Positions 1 through 5,601 of a stretch of 7,480 nucleotides of DNA are shown here, piece after piece. A program made the translations under genes and the position numbers. The first letter of the stretch is position 1. The number at the start of each line of letters is the position of its first letter. The notes beneath the pieces are model-generated. The model was not told where the DNA came from and ran no database searches. It saw only the letters and a program-made list of their open reading frames with translations. Source of the DNA: an uncultured Campylobacter sp. (GTDB taxonomy: Bacteria > Campylobacterota > Campylobacteria > Campylobacterales > Campylobacteraceae); the NCBI RefSeq assembly GCF_937890585.1, contig NZ_CALACG010000198.1, forward strand, positions 1-7,480. The letters are read 5' to 3'.

Positions 1-556
1 GCAAGATGCCTGTAGATATCATCTCCGAGCTATCTAAACTCGGAAAATATCGGGTCTCAAAACCAAAATATAAAAAGTAGCAAAGCACGCTGATGATAGG
101 CACTATGAAATTTGAGTGTTTGAAGAAATTTGCAACGCACTCTTTTATGAAATTTGCCTTTAAATTTGCCGAGTGCTCGCCCAAATGGCTCTCGAAAAAC
201 GAGTTTAAAAGTAGCTCATTTTTGACCTTTTCAAGCTCCTCTGGCTCTTTTGAGAGCGCCCTTTTGTAAATTTCATAGTTTTGCTCGTCAAAGTCCTTTA
301 TGATCTCATCTTTGATATCTAAAATAACAAGAGTGATCTGCTCTTTTATCTCGCCGAGCCTTTTTGAAACTTCATTAAAATTTGTCCTATTTAGCCTATC
401 AAAAAGGTCGTTTTCTTCGTTTAAAAGAGCGATCAAACGCGCTTGTTTGCTGCTTCTTATCTCACAGTTTGAAAAATTTGCCTTTATAAAATTTACAAAT
501 TTCTTAGCGTTTTTAACGCTCTCATCTTTTTCATCTAAAATGTCTTGGTAGCTCAA
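1..556 (-). CDS. Unrecognised protein with a membrane segment, 3' end cut by window edge
   Basis: The reading frame is open from 556 to the left edge, giving 185 visible residues and no stop. I chose the TTG at 554-556 because AGAGG lies 6 nt before it and an in-frame TAA lies upstream. No other in-frame methionine occurs until about residue 179. Residues 1-115 are charged and probably helical (ILDEKDES, LIALLNEENDLFDRL, RLGEIKEQITLVILDIKDE). Residues 149-166 form a hydrophobic stretch (NFIVPIISVLCYFLYFGF) that looks like a membrane helix, followed by more polar sequence. I recognise no family. Only 34 bp separate it from the DUF2314/ankyrin gene upstream, so the two are probably co-transcribed. 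The coding character (AAA TTT pairs, regular codons) matches its neighbours. Function is unknown; the missing C-terminal part could change the picture. Confidence 0.75.
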   Translation of the reverse strand, partial: MSYQDILDEKDESVKNAKKFVNFIKANFSNCEIRSSKQARLIALLNEENDLFDRLNRTNFNEVSKRLGEIKEQITLVILDIKDEIIKDFDEQNYEIYKRALSKEPEELEKVKNELLLNSFFESHLGEHSANLKANFIKECVANFFKHSNFIVPIISVLCYFLYFGFETRYFPSLDSSEMISTGIL

Positions 557-590
557 ATTTTGCCTCTTTCTACTAAATTTACAAATTTAA

Positions 591-1382
591 CTAGCTAAGC
601 ACCTTTGCGATTTCGCTCCAGCCTATTTGCTTAGCAAGTTCAGCTGCGGTTTTGCCACTTTTTGTGCGGGCGTTTTTGCTAGCGTCATTTTCTAGCAAGA
701 GATTTACGATCGTTAAATTTCCAGCAAGTGCCTCGTGGTGAAGCTGCGTATATCCAAACTCATCAGCGTCTGTGGCTACGCTTGGGTACTCTTTTGCGTA
801 GTTTTCAAACTGCTCAGTCATATTTTTGCTCATCGGATGCTCGATCAAATTTTCTGGGTGCTCTTTTTGCTCATAGACTACCAAAATATCGTTATAATCG
901 CCAAAATCAAGCCCCCAAGCTGCGTCATGCTCGGCTAACTCATCTTTTTGCATGCGTGAGCGCATCGCCTGCACGCTAAATCCGCCGTATGCGCGCCCGC
1001 CAATGGCAAAAAGCCAGTCGCTCATCTCACCTATCTTCGCACTTACTTGATCTCCGACTTTCACGTTTTGCACGGTGTCAGGCTCATTTACAAGCGTGCC
1101 ATATATCGTTTCGCCGTCAAATTCTACGTCGTTTATCCACATGTGCTCGCCCACCTCTTCGCTGTTTATGGTATCAAGAAAGCAAATTTTAACCATCGCA
1201 TAGTCAAGCCCTGGCACGATCCTGCGGCGCTCCCAGTAAAGCTCACGCCAAAAGTATCTAAAGCTCTCACGAGCCTGCTCAAATGCACGCTGCATGTAGT
1301 CTTCGTCGCTGCTTACAAAATAGATCGGCATTTGCTCGCCAAGATCAACTTGCTTGCCAAAAATTTTCTTAAAAAAGCCCAT
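591..1382 (-). CDS. DUF2314 domain protein with C-terminal ankyrin repeats
   Basis: This 263-aa protein starts at ATG 1380-1382, with AAGGA 6 nt upstream. Residues about 20-150 match the DUF2314 (YegJ-like) pattern: a segment AMVKICFLD, then GEHMWINDVEFDG (78-90), GTLVNEPDTVQNVKVGD (95-111) and SDWLFAIGGRAYGGFSV (121-137). Residues 207-263 are ankyrin-like: DEFGYTQLHHEALAGN, then IVNLLLENDASKNARTKSGKTAAELA, i.e. one full repeat and part of a second. The N-terminus MGFFKKIFGK is basic and amphipathic and has no signal peptide, so the protein is probably cytosolic. DUF2314 has no established biochemical activity that I know of. Ankyrin repeats usually bind proteins, and both kinds of module occur in bacterial immunity-type proteins, but no toxin gene is visible here. 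It follows a 206-bp spacer, so it may have its own promoter, and it precedes the membrane-segment gene by 34 bp. Confidence 0.88.
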   Translation of the reverse strand: MGFFKKIFGKQVDLGEQMPIYFVSSDEDYMQRAFEQARESFRYFWRELYWERRRIVPGLDYAMVKICFLDTINSEEVGEHMWINDVEFDGETIYGTLVNEPDTVQNVKVGDQVSAKIGEMSDWLFAIGGRAYGGFSVQAMRSRMQKDELAEHDAAWGLDFGDYNDILVVYEQKEHPENLIEHPMSKNMTEQFENYAKEYPSVATDADEFGYTQLHHEALAGNLTIVNLLLENDASKNARTKSGKTAAELAKQIGWSEIAKVLS

Positions 1383-1408
1383 TTTTTATCCTTAGTGAAA
1401 TAAATTTA

Positions 1409-1414
1409 AGTGTA
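1409..1414 (-). promoter_or_regulatory. Possible -10 box for the DUF2314 gene
   Basis: Read on the minus strand, TACACT lies 26 nt before the ATG at 1382 and follows a T-rich stretch (TTTTTGCAAATT). Epsilonproteobacterial housekeeping promoters often have a -10 box and a T-rich upstream region without a clear -35 box. The match is imperfect and the region is AT-rich, so this is weak. Confidence 0.25.
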
Positions 1415-1470
1415 AATTTGCAAAAACTGCCAAATTTAGGCTAAATCGCTAAATTTTAAATGAAAAATCA

Positions 1471-1590
1471 AGCGTCTTTTTCGCAAAATTAGGCTAGGCG
1501 ATTTAAATTTTTGTGATGGGAGTTACCGAGCGGGTAATGACCGAGCAAAAATTTGAATCAACAACGCATAATGAAGCGAAAATGTGCGCT
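1471..1590. repeat. Nested intergenic inverted-repeat element
   Basis: Three sets of arms share roughly one centre. The middle arms are GATTTAAATTTTTG (1500-1513) and CAAAAATTTGAATC (1546-1559), 14 nt with a single mismatch. The inner arms are TTACC (1523-1527) and GGTAA (1533-1537) around a 5-nt loop. The outer arms are TTTTCGC (1478-1484) and GCGAAAA (1576-1582), extended imperfectly by AGCG (1471-1474) and CGCT (1587-1590). The distance between outer and middle arms is nearly equal on the two sides (15 and 16 nt). ACCGAGC also occurs twice in the centre. The element lies just after the yajQ stop codon and about 90 nt before the DUF2314 gene. It could be a transcript-end hairpin, an RNA processing site or a dispersed palindromic repeat. 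No U-rich tail typical of an intrinsic terminator follows on the minus strand. Confidence 0.6.
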
Positions 1591-2086
1591 ATTTTAGGTT
1601 TTTAAAGCTTATCGGAAGCTCTAAATTTAACCCCCTAACGAGCTTTATACACTCCTGCAGATCGTCTATGCTTTTGCTTGTCACTCTGATCTCTTCGCCC
1701 CTGATCTGCGCGCTCACCTTGATCTTTGAGTCTTTGATCGCTTTGGTTATCTTTTTTGAGTTTTCGCCGTCAAGCGTGTCGTTTAGCTTTAGCGTAGCCT
1801 TTAAATTTCCACCGCTCGCTGGCTCTCTTTTTGTCTCTGTGATCGCTACTGGCGGGATGTTGCGCTTGATGAGCTTTGAGATGACGATGTCTTTTAGCGC
1901 GTCGATTTTGTTATCGCTTGAGCTAAGAAGCGTTATAAATTTCTCTTTTTCATTTAGCTCTACCTCAGCCGCAAGCCCCTTAAAATCATATCTCGCAGCG
2001 ATCTCTTTTTTCGCTGTCTCAAGAGCGTTTTTAACCTCCATCATATCGACCTCAGCACTTATATCAAAGCTGTGTTCGGTTGCCAT
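1589..2086 (-). CDS. yajQ: YajQ family nucleotide / cyclic-di-GMP-binding protein
   Basis: This 165-aa protein is close to the family's usual length of about 163 and is complete. Family hallmarks are SFDISAEVD near the N-terminus (6-14), RYDFKG (32-37), and the C-terminal segment [20 protein letters not shown] (125-144). YajQ proteins have two ferredoxin-like domains and are cytosolic; in Xanthomonas a YajQ protein binds cyclic di-GMP and works with a transcription factor, while others bind nucleotides or RNA. The ATG at 2084-2086 has AAAGGA about 5 nt upstream, and the gene lies 17 nt after the preceding stop, so it is probably the last gene of the operon. In C. jejuni the YajQ gene (Cj0374, from memory) directly follows the dehydrogenase gene; here an extra gene lies between them. 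The family call is sure. Whether this protein binds cyclic di-GMP in Campylobacter is not shown by the sequence. Confidence 0.96.
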   Translation of the reverse strand: MATEHSFDISAEVDMMEVKNALETAKKEIAARYDFKGLAAEVELNEKEKFITLLSSSDNKIDALKDIVISKLIKRNIPPVAITETKREPASGGNLKATLKLNDTLDGENSKKITKAIKDSKIKVSAQIRGEEIRVTSKSIDDLQECIKLVRGLNLELPISFKNLK

Positions 2087-2103
2087 TTTTATCCTTTCAA
2101 AAT

Positions 2104-2862
2104 TTATTTAAATAGCCCTTTGATCTTCTCAAAAATCGACTTTTTGCCAGTCTCTTCTTGCTCTACTGCCTCTCTAATCTGCTGCACAGCAGTCTGTGCA
2201 TAAATGATAGCTCCCTTTGGATCGCAGTTAAAGAGATTTGAATATGAGCTTGATTTGTTTAGATCAAGTGGATTTGGCTCCACGACCTCAGTGGCCTCGA
2301 GCAGGCCTATTTCTAGCTCGTATGCGTAGTTTAGCGCATCTAAAAATGCAGGTAAATTTTGAGCGTAAAAGCCATCAATCGCCTCTTTTATCTCGCCATC
2401 TGCTTCATAGTCAGCCTTTAGTTTAGCTACGTTTTTAGCGTTTACATAAGCGCCACAACAGTAGTTTTCGGTGATCTCATTATAAATTTCACCACTAAAT
2501 TTATCCAAAAAATCACTTGGTAAAATTTCTCGCCAGTTGCTGACGTAGTTTTTAAATTTCTCATTTTGCCGTGCCAAAGAGCTTAGCGATGTGCCACGAG
2601 TGTAGAAATACTTTCTAAAAAAACCTTGTGTAACAGCGATACAAAAGCCGTGAGTTTTGTTAAAAATTTCATCGTCTTCATACTGTAACGCAGCGCTTAG
2701 TGTATCTTTGTACTTTTGAGCGTAAAATTTCTCTACGCCAGCCTTTGTTGCAAGTGCCAAAACCTCGTCAAATTTACTGGCCCTTGTAAGCTCAAGTGCC
2801 TCAAAATACCACTTTGAAATTTCATCTTCGCTAATGGCGTGATAGCTTATATCATAGCCCAT
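2104..2862 (-). CDS. Unrecognised 252-aa protein, N-terminus MGYDISYH
   Basis: This is a soluble-looking protein with no signal peptide or membrane helix. I recognise no family with confidence. It has a distinctive start ([15 protein letters not shown]), an aromatic-rich middle ([19 protein letters not shown], 72-90), a paired cysteine motif ENYCCGAYV (132-140), and an acidic helical region (150-190). It ends in a short amphipathic basic helix, [12 protein letters not shown] (241-252), which could touch the membrane or a partner. Its ATG overlaps the dehydrogenase stop by one base (TAATG) and only a weak purine stretch precedes it, so translation is probably coupled to the dehydrogenase. It sits between genes that are adjacent in C. 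jejuni as I remember it, so it may be an addition specific to this Campylobacter group. The cysteine pair could bind metal or form a disulfide, but nothing else supports that. Confidence 0.85.
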   Translation of the reverse strand: MGYDISYHAISEDEISKWYFEALELTRASKFDEVLALATKAGVEKFYAQKYKDTLSAALQYEDDEIFNKTHGFCIAVTQGFFRKYFYTRGTSLSSLARQNEKFKNYVSNWREILPSDFLDKFSGEIYNEITENYCCGAYVNAKNVAKLKADYEADGEIKEAIDGFYAQNLPAFLDALNYAYELEIGLLEATEVVEPNPLDLNKSSSYSNLFNCDPKGAIIYAQTAVQQIREAVEQEETGKKSIFEKIKGLFK

Positions 2863-3797
2863 TATCTGCTCTCATTTATGAAATTTTCGATGTTTGCGAT
2901 GATCTTTGCAATGAGCGTTTTTCTGGCCTCCAAACTACCCCATGCCACGTGCGGCGTGATCACTAAATTTGCTCTATTTTTTACCTTTAAAAATGGGCTA
3001 TTTTCACTCATTGGCTCGCTCTCCAAAACATCCGTGCCAAAGCGTAAATTTCTCTCGTCTATCGCCCTTGCCATCGCCGCTTCATCCACTATGCCGCCAC
3101 GTCCTAAATTTAGCACTATCGCATCATCTTTTAGTAAATTTATCTCGTTTGTGCCTAGCAAATTTCTAGTCTTTTCATTTAGTGGTGCGTGGATGCTGAT
3201 GATGTCACTGCTTCTTAGTAGCTCGTCTAAGCTTTTTTGCTTAAATTCACTATTGTTATTTGCTCCGCTTGTCGAGTAGTAGCTCACGTTTGCGCCAAAT
3301 GCACGTGCCACTGCCGCCACGCCACGACCTATCTCGCCAAGTCCGATGATGCCAAATTCTTTACCAGCGATCTCGCTGATATCTGCGCCAAGATAGGTGA
3401 AAATTTCACTCTTCACCCACTCGCCACTTTTTACGTACTCATCATAAAATTTGATGTGATTTGTCAGCTCAAAAAGCAAGGCAAATGTGTGCTGAACGAC
3501 GCTTGCGGTTGAGTAGCCAGCGACGTTTTTTACAGCTATATTTTTAGCTTTTGCGTGCTCAATATCTACGTTATTCATACCAGTTGCGCTTATGCAGATA
3601 AGCTTTAAATTTGTCGCCTCCATCACGGCTTTATCGATGACAACCTTGTTTGTGATGACGACATCAACGCCCTTTAGACGAGGCACGACCTCTTCGCTCT
3701 TAGTTTTTTGGTAGCTGATAAACTCGCCAAATTTCTTAAAAACACTAAGATCTACGTTTTCGCCAAGAGTGGCTGCGTCTAAACAAACGATCTTCAT
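2862..3797 (-). CDS. D-2-hydroxyacid dehydrogenase (glycerate dehydrogenase-like)
   Basis: This 311-aa cytosolic enzyme interconverts a 2-hydroxy acid and a 2-keto acid using a nicotinamide cofactor; the exact substrate (glycerate/hydroxypyruvate or another) cannot be read from the sequence. The Rossmann motif is GLGEIG (152-157). The catalytic trio typical of the family is present: Arg233 in LNLGRGGIVDE, Glu261 in DVLESEP, and His283 in TPHVAWGS. The substrate-side motif SATGMNNVD (70-78) and NVAGYSTASVVQH (91-103) are also typical. After the second Rossmann strand the sequence is SYYSTSG, so the usual acidic residue that binds the adenosine ribose of NAD is replaced by Ser. This fits NADP(H) use or relaxed cofactor choice. 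The ATG at 3795-3797 has AAGGA 6 nt upstream, inside the last codons of the ATP-grasp gene, and the gap between the two genes is 2 nt. Confidence 0.95.
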   Translation of the reverse strand: MKIVCLDAATLGENVDLSVFKKFGEFISYQKTKSEEVVPRLKGVDVVITNKVVIDKAVMEATNLKLICISATGMNNVDIEHAKAKNIAVKNVAGYSTASVVQHTFALLFELTNHIKFYDEYVKSGEWVKSEIFTYLGADISEIAGKEFGIIGLGEIGRGVAAVARAFGANVSYYSTSGANNNSEFKQKSLDELLRSSDIISIHAPLNEKTRNLLGTNEINLLKDDAIVLNLGRGGIVDEAAMARAIDERNLRFGTDVLESEPMSENSPFLKVKNRANLVITPHVAWGSLEARKTLIAKIIANIENFINESR

Positions 3798-3799
3798 CT

Positions 3800-4981
3800 T
3801 TAATCCTTAATGAAATGTCCTACAAATTTAGAGTAGTTATCTAAAATTTTACCGCCCTTTCTATATCCAAGTGAGCACGCTTCATAAACGTAAAATACGC
3901 CAGCTTGGTAGCTCTCGCCTCTCTCATCTTGATTAAACTCGTAAAATTCCTGATAGATCGCTTTGCTTGAGTCGTATTCGCCGTCATTGCTTGCTATTTG
4001 TGCGCCATTTTCATCGTATATCGAGACGTTTGCTCCTTCTCTGCCAAATACCGGCTTTTTCACATATTTTTTGCCTTTTAATGGCTCATTTGAGGTCTCA
4101 AGCAAGAGCGGGTGATTAGGATATAGATCCCAAAGGATTTTTAAAATCCCCTTGCTTTGGAAAAGTAGCGTGTAGGCTGGATTTATAATGATAGCTTTTT
4201 GATTTTTGATGATGTTTGAAAGTATCAGAGCCAGCTCGCCCTCGTCGATCGCTATGCTCTCCCAAGGGACAAGCTTAAACCAGTACTCGAAATTTTCATC
4301 GCCTTTAAAAATGCCTTCATTGTCGTCAAAAACAACCTCATCAACGTAAGAAAAGTCTGTTTCAAAGCCAGCCTCTTTTGCGATATATTGCAGTAGTTTT
4401 ACGGTCTGCTCGTCCTCTATGCTACCTGCGATACTGCTAAATAGTATCCCCCAGCCCTCATAAACGTCATCAAAATCCACATCATCATCACCAAGTGTGA
4501 CAAGGCGTTTGAAATTTTGCTTTAGCGACTCGTAAAGGTCGTTAAACTGGGCTGCTTCGTCCATGTGATTTAGCTTTAGCATCGCCCACTGGATGATCGC
4601 CGTCTCAAAGACTGCCGTTGGCGTGTCGGCGTTAAATTCGATCAGTTTTATCGGCTTACCATCAAGCCCACCCGCTAGATCAAACCTGCCGTAAAGGTGC
4701 CAGTGAACGTCATTTTCCCAGCTATTTTTTATGATATCAACAAGGTTAAATGGTATGCCTATCTCGTGAAAAAGGTTGTTGTCTATGACGTGCTGAGCGG
4801 CATTTACATACATATCGTAAAGTTCATTTGCTGCCTCATAGTAGGCATTTGCCTCATTTTCGCTTACTTGCACGATCTCATCAGCGATATATGAGCTATT
4901 GTCGTTATCTGTGTGCCACGCAAAGCCGATTTTCTCCATAAATTCATTGTTTAATGGGGTGATTTTTCTTAAATTTACCAT
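3800..4981 (-). CDS. Glutathionylspermidine-synthase-like ATP-grasp amide ligase (YgiC/YjfC family)
   Basis: This 393-aa protein matches the synthetase domain of glutathionylspermidine synthase but lacks the N-terminal CHAP amidase domain of the E. coli bifunctional enzyme, as YgiC and YjfC do. Visible motifs are YGRFD (97-101), LIEFNADTPT (113-122, with the Glu/Asn that should hold Mg-ATP), NPAYTLLFQSKGIL (267-280), KKPVFGREGANV (308-319, nucleotide-binding lysine and glycine-rich loop), YQEFYEF (343-349), YVYEACSLGYR (364-374) and NYSKFVGHF (382-390). The known enzyme activates the glycine carboxylate of glutathione with ATP and joins it to a spermidine amine. The YgiC/YjfC branch is not established to do this reaction, so the substrate is open. 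It is preceded by a lipoprotein gene 2 nt away whose last two glycine codons form this gene's GGAGG ribosome site. This tight pairing suggests that the lipoprotein is the substrate or partner. Confidence 0.93.
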   Translation of the reverse strand: MVNLRKITPLNNEFMEKIGFAWHTDNDNSSYIADEIVQVSENEANAYYEAANELYDMYVNAAQHVIDNNLFHEIGIPFNLVDIIKNSWENDVHWHLYGRFDLAGGLDGKPIKLIEFNADTPTAVFETAIIQWAMLKLNHMDEAAQFNDLYESLKQNFKRLVTLGDDDVDFDDVYEGWGILFSSIAGSIEDEQTVKLLQYIAKEAGFETDFSYVDEVVFDDNEGIFKGDENFEYWFKLVPWESIAIDEGELALILSNIIKNQKAIIINPAYTLLFQSKGILKILWDLYPNHPLLLETSNEPLKGKKYVKKPVFGREGANVSIYDENGAQIASNDGEYDSSKAIYQEFYEFNQDERGESYQAGVFYVYEACSLGYRKGGKILDNYSKFVGHFIKD

Positions 4982-4983
4982 TT

Positions 4984-5601
4984 TCAGCCTCCAAAGCTTG
5001 ATGAGCTAGAGCTTGACTTTGAGCCACCACCGAAAAATCCACTCTTTCCACCGCCGCTTCTTGCAGCAGAATTTGCCGCTTTTTGCTTGTTAAAGCTATC
5101 CACACTTCTTGTGTAAGCACTTGGATTTTTATATGTGTTTTGGCGATTTGCTTGGAAATTTTGATTACCAAAAAGCTTACTGCCTATCCAGCTACCAAGT
5201 ATCGCGCCAGCTGCTGAGGCAAGGATCGTCTCGCCAAGACTTAGTCCGCCGCTACTTAGCTGTGCGTCGCTCGTTCTTGTCAAATTTGAAGTGTTATTGT
5301 CGATCTTTGCGTTTGCTTGCGCTAGAAGCTTGTCGATCTCATCTTTGCTTAGCACGCGCTCAGTGCCGTTTATATCTTTTAGCACGACCCTAGTTTCGGT
5401 GCTTGGGTACTCTTCTAAAATTTTATAAACGCCAGGTGCGCTCTCTTCGATGATTACAAAGGCACCGTTTTTTTGCGCAACTTCGTTTAGTGCGTTTTCA
5501 TTGCCGCCATCGTCGCTCCCACAACCAGCAAGTCCAGCCATGATAATGGCACCAAATCCCCCAACCGCAGCATAAGTTGCTATTTTTTTGATGTGTTTCA
5601 T
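4984..5601 (-). CDS. UPF0323 family lipoprotein with Ser/Gly tail ending in Gly-Gly
   Basis: This 205-aa protein has a type II signal peptide: a basic start MKHIKK, a hydrophobic core, and lipobox LAGC with the lipidated Cys27. Gly-Ser at +2/+3 does not suggest inner-membrane retention. Residues 31-100 form a small polar domain (FVIIEESAPGVYKILEEYP, VVLKDINGTERVLSKDEID). Residues 123-145 are a glycine/alanine-rich hydrophobic stretch (ETILASAAGAILGSWIGSK). Next comes a polar Asn/Gln region with KNPSAY (158-163), then a low-complexity tail from about 182 with GGGKSGFFGGGSK and a serine run, ending FGG. The C. jejuni homologue is Cj0371 (from memory), reported to affect virulence-related traits. 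The architecture (lipoprotein, hydrophobic Gly-rich centre, KNP motif, Ser/Gly end) resembles YgiB of E. coli, the partner of YgiC. The ATG overlaps the upstream stop by 4 nt (ATGA), with AGGAG just before it. Confidence 0.93.
   Translation of the reverse strand: MKHIKKIATYAAVGGFGAIIMAGLAGCGSDDGGNENALNEVAQKNGAFVIIEESAPGVYKILEEYPSTETRVVLKDINGTERVLSKDEIDKLLAQANAKIDNNTSNLTRTSDAQLSSGGLSLGETILASAAGAILGSWIGSKLFGNQNFQANRQNTYKNPSAYTRSVDSFNKQKAANSAARSGGGKSGFFGGGSKSSSSSSSFGG
4987..4992 (-). promoter_or_regulatory. Shine-Dalgarno site made of the lipoprotein's terminal Gly-Gly codons
   Basis: Read on the minus strand, GGA GGC TGA AA ATG gives a strong GGAGG (4988-4992) 6 nt before the ligase ATG (4979-4981). 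The same bases encode the last two residues (Gly204, Gly205) of the lipoprotein. This fixes the ligase start and makes the two genes likely to be translationally coupled. Confidence 0.85.

Noticed and set aside
300..551. Plus-strand open frame opposite the left-edge gene
   Set aside because: It is the antisense shadow of the TTG-started minus-strand gene; Ser/Phe/Leu-rich composition is typical of reverse-complement reading and there is no ribosome site.
1047..1403. Plus-strand open frame opposite the DUF2314 gene
   Set aside because: Antisense shadow of a gene with recognisable DUF2314 and ankyrin motifs.
1414..1437. Small hairpin AAATTTG/CAAATTT before the DUF2314 gene
   Set aside because: With AAATTT occurring about once per 100 bp, such pairs are expected by chance.
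1584..2111. Plus-strand open frame of 175 codons covering yajQ
   Set aside because: It is antisense to a clear YajQ gene, rich in Ser, Phe and Leu, and has no family match; the minus-strand frame explains the sequence.
2839..3279. Plus-strand open frame of 146 codons opposite the dehydrogenase
   Set aside because: Antisense to the catalytic part of the dehydrogenase; no independent signal for expression.
4981..5060. Repetitive Ser and Gly codons at the lipoprotein end as a DNA repeat
   Set aside because: Codons vary, there is no exact tandem unit, and low-complexity tails are normal for this family.
4944..5171. Alternative minus-strand frame across the lipoprotein/ligase junction
   Set aside because: It overlaps two well-supported genes in another frame; its product is Gln/Ala-rich with no recognisable motif, and the tail of the lipoprotein explains the region.
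5467..5590. Seven-base T runs in the lipoprotein gene as possible phase-variation tracts
   Set aside because: They encode normal Lys codons on the minus strand and are short; Campylobacter phase variation usually uses longer G/C tracts.
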